Assembly (NCBI RefSeq): GCF_000212355.1
Contig: NC_015496.1
Location: forward strand, 2,323,501 to 2,387,500
DNA length: 64,000 nucleotides
From: Dokdonia sp. 4H-3-7-5
Lineage (GTDB): Bacteria > Bacteroidota > Bacteroidia > Flavobacteriales > Flavobacteriaceae
Reading direction: 5' to 3'
Every line of letters starts with the position of its first letter. Position 1 is the stretch's first letter. A program made the translations under genes and the position numbers. Positions 9,018 through 16,804 of this stretch are shown here, one piece after another. The notes beneath the pieces are model-generated. The model made no database searches and was not told where the DNA came from. It saw nothing but the letters and a program-made list of their open reading frames with translations.

Positions 9018-10217
9018 CTACTCCTCATTACCATTTGTTCTTGTGGCTTTAATTCTTCTAAGTATAAATACATAGCGTATCGTAATTGCCATAAGGAGCG
9101 GTAAAAGAGATAATGCAAATCGCTGGACTCCTATAATCCAGTGAAAGAATAGAAGCGACATCATAATTACAGCCAACTTCATATAAGGATATACCCATTG
9201 TGGCGGTTGTACTTTTTTTACTGCAAATGATGCCAGTATATGAAATGGGAAGGCCCATAGTAAATTATAATTCCACGCCGTAGCATTATGATCTGTGCCA
9301 AACCATAATAAAAAGACTACAACTCCTATAAGCCCTGTGATTAGTAAAATACTCGTGTCTAGCCAGCCTAGAGGATTTTCATTCTTATGATCTTTGTAGG
9401 TTTTGTAGATGATAAGCCCTGCTAGAATTCCAAGTATAAACAATGGACTTAGTAAGAAATTAGTACTATAGCGATGTTTGATTTGCGGTGAGAATACGGT
9501 TTTGGCTTCTTTTACGAGTGGTAGTGTTCCTAAAGGTGTATTTATCGTAGCTTCTTGAAAAGCATACATAAGCTCATGTGGTAAAAACAAGTACTCTTCT
9601 GGAGTGGCAATTCTATCAATTACAGACCCCAGTGCGATATCAATCCCCATACTTCCCCAAGTATTCCACGACACGTATTCATGTATGAGATCGCGGTGTG
9701 TCATGCCAGCTTCCTGGTGATCATAGCTCATTGTCACATTAGCTTCATTCTTAATGATCTCAAATGGTCTCGTAGAGCAATTATCGTAGAAGAAATCATA
9801 TTTGTAATATTTGTTTTCTTCTTTGGCATTATTCACCAAAAATTCAAAGACATCTTGTTTTTGACCTTGAGTGAGCTCTAGTTCTTGAGACTCAATCCAT
9901 CGTTGCTGGAGCTTATAGCTATATTCAAAGTCGTCATACTTATCTACACCGACCTCATATAGTAATTTTCCTCTTGCAAACTTGAGATAGAAGTTAGGAG
10001 TTTTAAAGTTGAACTTGCCGTAGTTAAATACGATATCTAACCCTTTTTTATAATCACGTACGTGAATGGCATTGTGCCCAAAAGCGTCATTGAGTACAGC
10101 TCCAGGACCTATGGTGATTAGATTAATAGTTGCGTCATCAGATAGGCTAATGAATTTATTCTGTCCAAACCCTAGGGTAGAGAAACACAGAAAAATTAAA
10201 AGGATAAGATTTTTCAT
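9018..10217 (-). CDS. DUF4105 (Lnb N-terminal-like) membrane protein
   Basis: 399-aa envelope protein of the DUF4105 family. A signal peptide (MKNLILLIFLCFSTLGFGQ) is followed by a periplasmic domain of about 250 residues containing GPGAVLNDAFGHNAIHVRD and FFYDNCSTRPFEII. The conserved His and Cys resemble the papain-like core proposed for Lnb-type proteins. About five transmembrane segments follow (residues ~270-395). I move the start from 10268 to the ATG at 10217 because it begins the signal peptide. A promoter-like pair at 10224-10254 then lies directly upstream, implying a very short leader. Function in flavobacteria is unproven. Confidence 0.8.
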   Translation of the reverse strand: MKNLILLIFLCFSTLGFGQNKFISLSDDATINLITIGPGAVLNDAFGHNAIHVRDYKKGLDIVFNYGKFNFKTPNFYLKFARGKLLYEVGVDKYDDFEYSYKLQQRWIESQELELTQGQKQDVFEFLVNNAKEENKYYKYDFFYDNCSTRPFEIIKNEANVTMSYDHQEAGMTHRDLIHEYVSWNTWGSMGIDIALGSVIDRIATPEEYLFLPHELMYAFQEATINTPLGTLPLVKEAKTVFSPQIKHRYSTNFLLSPLFILGILAGLIIYKTYKDHKNENPLGWLDTSILLITGLIGVVVFLLWFGTDHNATAWNYNLLWAFPFHILASFAVKKVQPPQWVYPYMKLAVIMMSLLFFHWIIGVQRFALSLLPLLMAITIRYVFILRRIKATRTNGNEE

Positions 10218-10223
10218 ACCTTG

Positions 10224-10254
10224 TAAAGATAGTGGAGGTATAAAAATCTCACAA
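10224..10254 (-). promoter_or_regulatory. Bacteroidota-type promoter of the DUF4105 gene
   Basis: On the minus strand TTG (10252-10254) is followed after 20 nt by TATCTTTA (10224-10231), one base off the TAnnTTTG consensus. It ends only six bases before the ATG, so the transcript would be nearly leaderless. Confidence 0.5.
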
Positions 10255-10267
10255 TCAATACAGGGCA

Positions 10268-10294
10268 TAAAAAAAGCCGAGCAACGCTCAGCTT
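10268..10294 (-). terminator. Rho-independent terminator of the small secreted protein gene
   Basis: On the minus strand a GCTGAGC-GTT-GCTCGGC hairpin is followed by seven T. It lies downstream of the gene ending at 10316. Confidence 0.85.
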
Positions 10295-10315
10295 TACAAA
10301 ATTAGGTGAAGCTTC

Positions 10316-10651
10316 TTAAGCTCCTGGGACGATGCGTACTGGTAATGTAAATTGCTCTCCTATGGTTCTTGTGCTTAGCTTTTCATAGTTAAGACGAGCC
10401 TTAATAAAATCTGCTACATACTCTTCGTCAGTATCTACGCTTAATACAACAACTTCATGTTTGTTGTTTACCATTAATGTTACTTGAGCAACAAGCTCCT
10501 TAGTAACTTCAAATTCTGGCTTGTTTAAAAGTACAGCTACTTGCTCTGTAACTGTTTTTTCTTTGTTGTCTGATGTTGGTTCTGTTCCTGTTGCAAAGGC
10601 AGTGTTTACTGCAAGTAAAGCGGCTACCAATAATACGTTTAATGCTTTCAT
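10316..10651 (-). CDS. Small secreted protein of unknown function
   Basis: 111-aa protein with a clear signal peptide (MKALNVLLVAALLAVNTAFA), so probably periplasmic or exported. The mature part, about 90 residues, is acidic to neutral and contains a VNNKHEVVVLSVDTDEE segment followed by a predicted helix and an FTLPVRIVP strand. The pattern is faintly reminiscent of TonB C-terminal-like folds, but I would not assign it. It has its own terminator, stands alone between DUF4105 and sucC, and has no obvious functional partner. Confidence 0.75.
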   Translation of the reverse strand: MKALNVLLVAALLAVNTAFATGTEPTSDNKEKTVTEQVAVLLNKPEFEVTKELVAQVTLMVNNKHEVVVLSVDTDEEYVADFIKARLNYEKLSTRTIGEQFTLPVRIVPGA

Positions 10652-11003
10652 AATTTTCTTTTTTGTCTCGATGTATTCGAGGTTTTTGATGAATTATTAC
10701 AGTACAAATAGACGACTTATTTCTCGTTTTTCTATGGGAGTTAGTCAAGCTTAACTGTTGTTTAATGCTGGTTATGAGTTGTTAACGTAGGGGGTTTGTT
10801 CTGGTAACGCTTTCGCGAAAGCGTGATTATCAATTTCATAATGTATTGATAACAACAGTAAGCATTACGTGAAATATGGAGTGATATTTTATTATAATAG
10901 CTTTGGAATCCTTAAAGAAAGTATGGAGTAGTCAATGTTAAGAAAATGACCTATTTGGTAGATGTCTAGCTATAGATTATAATACCTAATGACATTTGTA
11001 AAA
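10652..11003. other. Intergenic region with one palindrome copy
   Basis: Spacer upstream of the small secreted gene and downstream of sucC. Apart from the palindrome at 10808-10823 I see no gene, tRNA or convincing regulatory structure. It probably holds the promoter of the minus-strand gene ending at 10316. Confidence 0.6.
10808..10823. repeat. Iterated palindrome, perfect 16-mer (intergenic)
   Basis: Perfect CGCTTTCGCGAAAGCG in non-coding DNA between sucC and the small secreted protein gene. Confidence 0.93.
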
Positions 11004-11036
11004 CAAAAAAATCCCACTTTAAAGAAAGTGGGATTT
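11004..11036 (-). terminator. Rho-independent terminator of sucC
   Basis: AATCCCACTTT pairs with AAAGTGGGATT around a short loop, followed on the minus strand by a run of seven T. Confidence 0.9.
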
Positions 11037-11074
11037 AAAGGATGCTACAAGTAGCATCTATGTATTAAAAAGTA

Positions 11075-12265
11075 TTAAGCTAGTACAGCCTGTACTTTGT
11101 CTGCAGCTTCTTGGAATTCAATAGCAGATTGAACATCAAGTCCAGAATCATCTATTAATTTCTTTGCGATATCTGCGTTAGTTCCTTGTAAACGTACAAT
11201 GATAGGCACGTTGATAGTTCCCATGTTTTTGTATGCATCAATAATACCTTGTGCCACACGGTCACAACGTACAATACCTCCAAAAATGTTTACTAAGATT
11301 GCCTTTACAGCTGGATCCTTAAGTATTAATTGGAAAGCAGCTTCTACACGCTCAGCATCTGCAGTACCTCCTACATCAAGGAAGTTTGCAGGCTCACCAC
11401 CAGATTGCTTGATAAGGTCCATAGTTGCCATTGCAAGTCCAGCACCGTTTACCATACATCCTACGTTTCCGTCTAGATCTACATAGTTAAGTCCTTTCTC
11501 ACCAGCTTCAACCTCTACTTGGTTTTCTTCACGCTTGTCACGCATTGCTGCATATTCCTTACGACGGTATAATGCGTTATCATCTAGTGATACCTTTGCA
11601 TCTACTGCCATAATTTTATCATCACTTGTTTTAAGAACAGGGTTGATTTCAAAAAGTGAACTATCAGAATCTGTATATGCTTTATAAAGAGCAGCAACAA
11701 ATTTTGTCATGTCTTTAAAAGCAGCACCACTTAATCCTAAGTTAAATGCAATTTTACGTGCTTGGAAAGGAAGTAATCCTGTTGCAGGATCAATTTCTTC
11801 ATGAAAAATAAGGTGCGGAGTTTCCTCTGCTACTGTTTCAATATCCATTCCACCTTCTGTAGAATACATAATCATATTGCGACCAGTACCACGGTTAAGT
11901 AGTACAGACATATAATATTCTTCTGGCTCGCTGTCACCTGGGTAGTATACATCTTCTGCAACTAGCACTTGGTGAACTCTTTTACCTTCTGCACTTGTTT
12001 GTGGAGTAACAAGATCCATCCCGATGATCTGATCTGCAATAGATCTTACTTCATCTAGGCTCTTTGCTAGCTTTACACCACCACCTTTACCACGACCACC
12101 TGCGTGAACTTGCGCTTTAATAACGTGCCATCCAGTACCAGTTTCCTCAGTAAGTCTTTCGGCAGCTGCAACAGCCTCATCCGGAGTCTGTGCTACATAA
12201 CCGCGCTGGATACGTACGCCAAAACTATTTAATATCTCTTTTCCTTGATATTCGTGTAGATTCAT
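11075..12265 (-). CDS. sucC: Succinyl-CoA synthetase (ADP-forming) beta subunit
   Basis: Beta subunit of the TCA-cycle enzyme converting succinyl-CoA to succinate with substrate-level phosphorylation; it works as a complex with SucD, whose gene is not in this window. At 396 aa it matches the family length. The N-terminal ATP-grasp domain has MNLHEYQGKE and VHAGGRGKGGGVKLAKS, and the C-terminal CoA-ligase domain has NIFGGIVRCD and IVRLQGTNA. The ATG is preceded by a good Bacteroidota promoter and the gene ends in its own terminator, so it is probably monocistronic. Confidence 0.97.
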   Translation of the reverse strand: MNLHEYQGKEILNSFGVRIQRGYVAQTPDEAVAAAERLTEETGTGWHVIKAQVHAGGRGKGGGVKLAKSLDEVRSIADQIIGMDLVTPQTSAEGKRVHQVLVAEDVYYPGDSEPEEYYMSVLLNRGTGRNMIMYSTEGGMDIETVAEETPHLIFHEEIDPATGLLPFQARKIAFNLGLSGAAFKDMTKFVAALYKAYTDSDSSLFEINPVLKTSDDKIMAVDAKVSLDDNALYRRKEYAAMRDKREENQVEVEAGEKGLNYVDLDGNVGCMVNGAGLAMATMDLIKQSGGEPANFLDVGGTADAERVEAAFQLILKDPAVKAILVNIFGGIVRCDRVAQGIIDAYKNMGTINVPIIVRLQGTNADIAKKLIDDSGLDVQSAIEFQEAADKVQAVLA

Positions 12266-12296
12266 AATCTTCGTTTAAGATGCTTAATTTGCCTCG

Positions 12297-12327
12297 CAAA
12301 AATAACAAATGCGCCACGAGAGCGCAA
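12297..12327 (-). promoter_or_regulatory. Bacteroidota-type promoter of sucC
   Basis: On the minus strand TTG (12325-12327), a 20-nt spacer and TATTTTTG (12297-12304) match the TTG/TAnnTTTG consensus, 31 nt upstream of the ATG. Confidence 0.6.
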
Positions 12328-12359
12328 TAGTTATTGTGATTAATTATAAGTATTGGATT

Positions 12360-12635
12360 TTATACAATTTCTGCACTTAGTCCTGCTTGTAAAAGTTTTG
12401 AGCATCGAGGCTCTAGATCTTTATACTCACCAGACTTTACAGAGCATTTTCCTTTGTAATGCACTAGTAACGCACATTGATGTGCTTGATTCTCCTCATG
12501 ATCACATGCATAAATAAGCGTATTTATCACATGGTCAAAAGTATTTACTTCATCATTATACAGAATAATCTCGTGTGATGGAGTTTCTTCTGTTAGTACA
12601 TCTACGTCTTCTTGATATTTTTCTTGATTACTCAT
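12360..12635 (-). CDS. clpS: ATP-dependent Clp protease adaptor ClpS
   Basis: Adaptor that delivers N-degron substrates to ClpAP-type proteases. The 91-aa protein has the family core: an N-terminal flexible stretch, then IILYNDEVNTFDHVI, whose YNDEVNTF loop forms part of the N-degron pocket, and a C-terminal SKLLQAGLSAEIV. It lies downstream of prmA in the same direction, a conserved pairing in flavobacteria. A separate -7 box and a palindrome copy sit in the 95-nt gap, so it may have its own promoter. Confidence 0.93.
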   Translation of the reverse strand: MSNQEKYQEDVDVLTEETPSHEIILYNDEVNTFDHVINTLIYACDHEENQAHQCALLVHYKGKCSVKSGEYKDLEPRCSKLLQAGLSAEIV

Positions 12636-12654
12636 AGCGTTGAGATTAATGATG

Positions 12655-12662
12655 CAAATTTA
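12655..12662 (-). promoter_or_regulatory. Putative -7 element of the clpS promoter
   Basis: TAAATTTG on the minus strand matches TAnnTTTG exactly, 19 nt before the ATG. No TTG is present at the usual -33 distance; instead the palindrome at 12679-12693 occupies that position. Confidence 0.4.
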
Positions 12663-12678
12663 CAAATTTTAGAGATTA

Positions 12679-12693
12679 CGCTTTCGCGAAAGC
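12679..12693. repeat. Iterated palindrome copy (15 of 16), intergenic
   Basis: Lies between clpS and prmA, about 16 nt upstream of the putative clpS -7 element. Confidence 0.9.
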
Positions 12694-12730
12694 ATAATTC
12701 TAACAATTATTTATCATCAATAATTTGAAA

Positions 12731-13591
12731 TCATCCTCTTTTTTCAAACTTACAAGCCACCCAATTATTGCGTTCATAATTACTTACAAAGTAAAGTCCA
12801 TGCTCATTGCACTTTTCTGAAATTAAAGGAATGTCTTCTGTATAGAAGCCGCTTAATAAGAGTATGCCATCCTCAGAAAGGCAACTCGCATACACGCCGA
12901 TATCTTGTAAAAGAATGTTGCGGTTTATGTTTGCGATAATGAATTCGTAATTTTTATCAGATAGCAAGGAAGCCTCACCTTCATAAGTAGTAATGTGCTT
13001 ACAGTTGTTGCGTTCTACATTTTCAATAGTATTAAGGTAACACCAGTTATCAATGTCTATCGCATCTATAGGTTGTGCACCTCTCATTTCGGCTAGGATA
13101 GCGAGTACGCCAGTACCACAGCCCATGTCAAGTGTTTTTCTGCTAGCAACATTAAGTTTGAGTAAGTGCTTGATCATCATGTGTGTAGTCTCATGGTGAC
13201 CCGTGCCAAATGACATTTTTGGCTCAATCACAATATCAAACTCAACATCAGTTTTCTCGTGAAAAGGTGCGCGTACGGCACATTTTCCGTCTACCTCAAT
13301 AGGTTCAAAGTTTTTCTCCCATTCCTCATTCCAGTTTACTTGCTCAATTTCTTCGGCCGTATAGATGATGTTAAACTCATCTGAGTTTAAAATTTGAATA
13401 TCAGAAAGTAGCGCAGCAAAATCGACTTCACCACTAGGAAATGCTTCTTCTTTCTGGATATATGCAATCACACCACTTGTAGTTTCTGTAAAGCTTTCAA
13501 AACCAGCGTAGCCTAGCTCTGCAATGATAATTTCTGTAGCAGGGTCACGTGGCTCAATGGTAAAGGTGTATCCTAAGTAAATGGGTGTCAT
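12731..13591 (-). CDS. prmA: Ribosomal protein L11 methyltransferase
   Basis: SAM-dependent methyltransferase that modifies ribosomal protein L11. The 286-aa protein has an N-terminal substrate-recognition domain and a Rossmann methyltransferase domain with motif I LDMGCGTGVLAI near residue 137, an acidic ribose-binding DAIDID, and IIANINRN near residue 215 at the motif IV position. The preceding KMSFGTGHHETT is diagnostic of PrmA. It overlaps the S8 protease gene by four bases (ATGA), although the two have no obvious functional link. Confidence 0.93.
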   Translation of the reverse strand: MTPIYLGYTFTIEPRDPATEIIIAELGYAGFESFTETTSGVIAYIQKEEAFPSGEVDFAALLSDIQILNSDEFNIIYTAEEIEQVNWNEEWEKNFEPIEVDGKCAVRAPFHEKTDVEFDIVIEPKMSFGTGHHETTHMMIKHLLKLNVASRKTLDMGCGTGVLAILAEMRGAQPIDAIDIDNWCYLNTIENVERNNCKHITTYEGEASLLSDKNYEFIIANINRNILLQDIGVYASCLSEDGILLLSGFYTEDIPLISEKCNEHGLYFVSNYERNNWVACKFEKRG

Positions 13592-15195
13592 TCTTTTATA
13601 GTTTCTAAGTTATAAGATGCGTTAGGATCAATAGTAAGTTTTATAGATCCGTTTTCTCCAGGCAAAAGTACGGTTTCTGCATTGATGAGAATCTCATCTT
13701 TTGCAGTAAAATCTACTCTAGCGTCCTCTATAAATTGCTGATTCTTAATCATGATTTTATACGCGGCATTGATTTTAAAGTTCCACCGAACAAATCGCTG
13801 ATTTTCAATCATCATATATGCATTAGTTTGAAGCATATCATATGTCATTTTTACAGCTCTCCCTGTGTGTAAAGATCCCGCTCCCCACAATCCTTTAAGT
13901 GGTGCGTTTGCTTTTATATGGTCAATATTAGTCGCGCTTAATTTTATAATGCTATTTACTTCATCTACAGATAATGAAGGGTTGAGTGAAAACATAAGTC
14001 CTATAGTCCCAGTGACAAGTGGTGCGGCAGGAGATGTTGCTTGATACGGATTATGGACTATTTTTCCATTATCCTTATAATTGTAGTATTGAAAAATATC
14101 ATTTCCCGGTGCGACAATATCCACAGAGCTATCTAGATTATTTGTAGAACTGAGGTATAGCGTATATTCATTTTGCGGATCATTATCTTTAAAGCCGCCG
14201 GTACGCGATAAGTGATATTGCTGCTTCTCTGCATAGTATTTTCCGTTCTTCTCTTCAATGAGAAGTTCATCTGAGATTTCATCATTTTTATGCTGCACAC
14301 TCCCTACAGATATCACATGCTCATAAGCGCCTGGATATCTCAATTGTTCTCCGTTTGTAACACTATATGCCGCATTATGTGGTACAGAAACAATGACGGT
14401 ACCAAGGTCGCGCATCTCATTAATTGCTTCTTGTGCGGTTTCATAATAGGTGCGTGATCCCCAGCTGCAATTAATAACTTTTGCGCCTGCTCTGGATAGT
14501 TCTAGTAGTTGATCTAGCTCTTTAAAGTTACCATAAGTGGTTGTGTATATGTTACAGTCATAGCAAACTCCTGCTGCGCCATATCCATTATCACCACGAG
14601 CTGCAGCGATGGCAGCGATTGTAAATCCATGACCTTTGGAAAGACTGCTTTTTTTATAAACGGTAGTTTTACCTTTGAATTCTGGATCTTCTGGGTCTAC
14701 ATATCCATCAGATATTCCAATAATTACTTCTGGAGAACCAGTGGTGTAATACCAAGCTTGGGGTACACCAAGGAAATCATAATAGTCTAAAACAGCTTGT
14801 GTGCCTAGGTTTTTGCCAGTAGTACTTGTAACGCCGTAATCATTAGGTTCATAAATTTGTAGTGATTCATTTGAGATACTCTCGGCAAACTCAAAAAGAT
14901 CTGGAGCTAGATTCAATAACCCCTCTTTAAAAGTTTTACTCTCTGCAATAACAAAGTACGTGCGTTTTAGTTTGTCTCGCTGCGCGTACTTAAATTCCTT
15001 TCTAAATGTTTTAACCTGATGCTCAGCAAATAATTCTTTAAGTCTTGCATCATTACCTAAGTAGGTAACAATGGAGTCCTTTGTACTTATAGGTACCTCC
15101 ACTTTTTCAGATGTTGTGCGTATGTAAAAGCGATCTTCTTGCGCTTGAAGCAGGCAAGAATAGAATAGGAGAGATAAGATAATGAGTTTAGCCAT
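13588..15195 (-). CDS. Secreted S8 (subtilisin-like) serine protease
   Basis: 535-aa exported protease. A signal peptide (about residues 1-19, ending LLQAQ) and a ~120-residue prosegment precede the S8 domain. The catalytic triad reads as Asp163 in ISDGYVD, His189 in KGHGFT and Ser388 in ATSPAAPLVTG, with the oxyanion Asn274 in VPHNAA. The motifs are unusual: ATSPAAP replaces GTSMAAP and HGFT replaces HGTH. A ~110-residue C-terminal domain follows; it is not a T9SS sorting domain that I recognise. The start overlaps the upstream lipoprotein gene by 8 nt, so the two are probably co-translated. Substrate unknown. Confidence 0.88.
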   Translation of the reverse strand: MAKLIILSLLFYSCLLQAQEDRFYIRTTSEKVEVPISTKDSIVTYLGNDARLKELFAEHQVKTFRKEFKYAQRDKLKRTYFVIAESKTFKEGLLNLAPDLFEFAESISNESLQIYEPNDYGVTSTTGKNLGTQAVLDYYDFLGVPQAWYYTTGSPEVIIGISDGYVDPEDPEFKGKTTVYKKSSLSKGHGFTIAAIAAARGDNGYGAAGVCYDCNIYTTTYGNFKELDQLLELSRAGAKVINCSWGSRTYYETAQEAINEMRDLGTVIVSVPHNAAYSVTNGEQLRYPGAYEHVISVGSVQHKNDEISDELLIEEKNGKYYAEKQQYHLSRTGGFKDNDPQNEYTLYLSSTNNLDSSVDIVAPGNDIFQYYNYKDNGKIVHNPYQATSPAAPLVTGTIGLMFSLNPSLSVDEVNSIIKLSATNIDHIKANAPLKGLWGAGSLHTGRAVKMTYDMLQTNAYMMIENQRFVRWNFKINAAYKIMIKNQQFIEDARVDFTAKDEILINAETVLLPGENGSIKLTIDPNASYNLETIKE

Positions 15196-15709
15196 TATTC
15201 TTGGTGTCAGATGGAGCGATAGTTTCTTTGAGAGCCTGTACGTCTTTAGTTAGTTGGTCAATTTGTTTTTCTTTCTCAATGAGGTATAAGGTGAGCTCCT
15301 CAATTTTTTTTAGAAGTAGTGCATTCATTGCGCCCAGTTCAATACCGTTTTGTTCAACTTCTGCGGCAGACGGAATTTCAGGTAAATGCCCATTTTGTTG
15401 AATGTAGGTTTCAATTTCGCGTAAGCGTGATAAATCATAGCCATCTTCAAAAACGGTATCTGCCCATTCCTTTATATCCACCTTTATAGACTTAGCGTGT
15501 ATCTGGCCATTTACTTCAAGCTTATCTGTAGGTTCTTTTTTGCCTATTCCCATATTGCCATTTTTTGTAATATAAATGGCGTCAACTTCTTGTGTGTTGT
15601 TAAGCAGAACAAGTGTACCATCTTCTTGAGTGCTTGTGGTAACTGCTTGTTGTGAGGTGCAACTACACAAGGTGAGGAGTAGGACTAGCGGTGTAAAAAA
15701 GAATTTCAT
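15188..15709 (-). CDS. Lipoprotein with tail-fibre-like C-terminal region
   Basis: 173-aa predicted lipoprotein: the signal MKFFFTPLVLLLTLCSC ends in a lipobox with cysteine at about residue 17. The mature part has GNMGIGKKEPTDKLEVNG, the beta-strand/turn found before flavobacterial tail-fibre or S74-like domains. It then has HLPEIPSAAEVEQNGIELG and a predicted coiled coil (LLLKKIEELTLYLIEKEKQ onward) to the C-terminus. The usual chaperone autoprotease is absent, so this looks like the conserved Bacteroidota variant that ends in the coiled coil. Its 3' end overlaps the S8 protease gene, suggesting they act together. Confidence 0.75.
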   Translation of the reverse strand: MKFFFTPLVLLLTLCSCTSQQAVTTSTQEDGTLVLLNNTQEVDAIYITKNGNMGIGKKEPTDKLEVNGQIHAKSIKVDIKEWADTVFEDGYDLSRLREIETYIQQNGHLPEIPSAAEVEQNGIELGAMNALLLKKIEELTLYLIEKEKQIDQLTKDVQALKETIAPSDTKNNG

Positions 15710-15757
15710 GTGATAAAAGATTAAGCTCTAATGTACTAATACCAATTGATATAAAAT

Positions 15758-15787
15758 AAAATGCGCTTCCAGAGATGGAAGCGCATT
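15758..15787 (-). terminator. Rho-independent terminator of tpiA
   Basis: AATGCGCTTCCA-TCTC-TGGAAGCGCATT hairpin, followed on the minus strand by TTATTTTA. Confidence 0.88.
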
Positions 15788-15810
15788 GTCAATTCTAAAA
15801 TTATTTGAGA

Positions 15811-16563
15811 CTATGCAAACGCATTTACAATATCAAAAAAGTCATCTGCTTTAAGTGCAGCTCCACCTATGAGTCCACCATCTACATCTGGTTTCTCAAA
15901 AATTTCTTTAGCATTAGCAGGCTTTACAGATCCTCCATAAAGGATTGATACATTCTCTGCTACTTCATTGTTATATTTTTCAGCAACAGTTTTTCTTATA
16001 AAGGCATGCATGTCTTGTGCTTGCTCTGGTGATGCTGTTTCTCCAGTTCCTATTGCCCATACAGGCTCATAAGCAAGAACAATATTTGACCATGCGCTAG
16101 CATCTAAGTGAAATAATGCATTTTTGAGTTGGCTACCCACCACATTTTCTTCTTTTCCAGCCTTACGGTCTTCTAGTTCTTCACCAAAACAGAATATAAT
16201 TCTCATATCGTTTTTAAGAGCGCTATCTACTTTTTGAGCAAGTAGCTCATCACTTTCGTGAAAATAAGCACGACGTTCACTATGTCCTAAAATCACAGTG
16301 TCTACACCTATTCCTTTAAGCATACCTGCCGAAATCTCTCCCGTAAAAGCACCACTTTCTGCTTGATGCATGTTTTGCGCAGCAACAGTGATATTAGAGT
16401 CAGAAAGACTATCAAAAGCACTGTAAAGGTTTACAAATGTAGGAGCGATAATAACCTCTGCATTTCCCTCGTTCTTCTTTTGTTTAAGTGCTGTTATTAA
16501 GGTTGCTGTAGCACCTAGGTCATTATTCATTTTCCAGTTTCCAGCGACGATATTTTTTCTCAT
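15811..16563 (-). CDS. tpiA: Triosephosphate isomerase
   Basis: Interconverts dihydroxyacetone phosphate and glyceraldehyde-3-phosphate in glycolysis and gluconeogenesis (cytosol). The 250-aa TIM barrel is full length. Catalytic residues are visible: Lys11 in GNWKMN, His94 in ILGHSERR and Glu166 in LAYEPVWAIGTG. The phosphate-binding GGSVKPAN is near residue 211 and IGGAAL near the end. A strong hairpin terminator follows. It stands between the DoxX/permease pair and the lipoprotein/protease pair on the same strand. Confidence 0.98.
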   Translation of the reverse strand: MRKNIVAGNWKMNNDLGATATLITALKQKKNEGNAEVIIAPTFVNLYSAFDSLSDSNITVAAQNMHQAESGAFTGEISAGMLKGIGVDTVILGHSERRAYFHESDELLAQKVDSALKNDMRIIFCFGEELEDRKAGKEENVVGSQLKNALFHLDASAWSNIVLAYEPVWAIGTGETASPEQAQDMHAFIRKTVAEKYNNEVAENVSILYGGSVKPANAKEIFEKPDVDGGLIGGAALKADDFFDIVNAFA

Positions 16564-16694
16564 TATAGTTCTTTTTTATCTCTTCATACAAAGAGATCTC
16601 GTTAGTAGTTAATTTCAGAAGCACCAGTTATATAAACCAGTGTAGCATTACATATGGTTTTGAAAAGGCGTATGTGTTTTACTTTATTGTGTTT

Positions 16695-16710
16695 CGCTTT
16701 CGCGAAAGCG
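16695..16710. repeat. Iterated palindrome, perfect 16-mer (intergenic)
   Basis: Perfect copy in the 241-nt spacer between the ABC permease gene and tpiA. Confidence 0.93.
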
Positions 16711-16804
16711 AATTCCTTTAAAACCAAATATACTAAGAGTAAGAGAGGTTTGCTCTTGATTTAACCCAGTTTTCACGATTACGTTTTCGTAAAAACTTTG
16801 CGAC

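Noticed and set aside
10218..10268. N-terminal 17-codon extension of the DUF4105 gene
   Set aside because: It would precede the signal peptide and run through the promoter-like sequence up to the neighbouring terminator.
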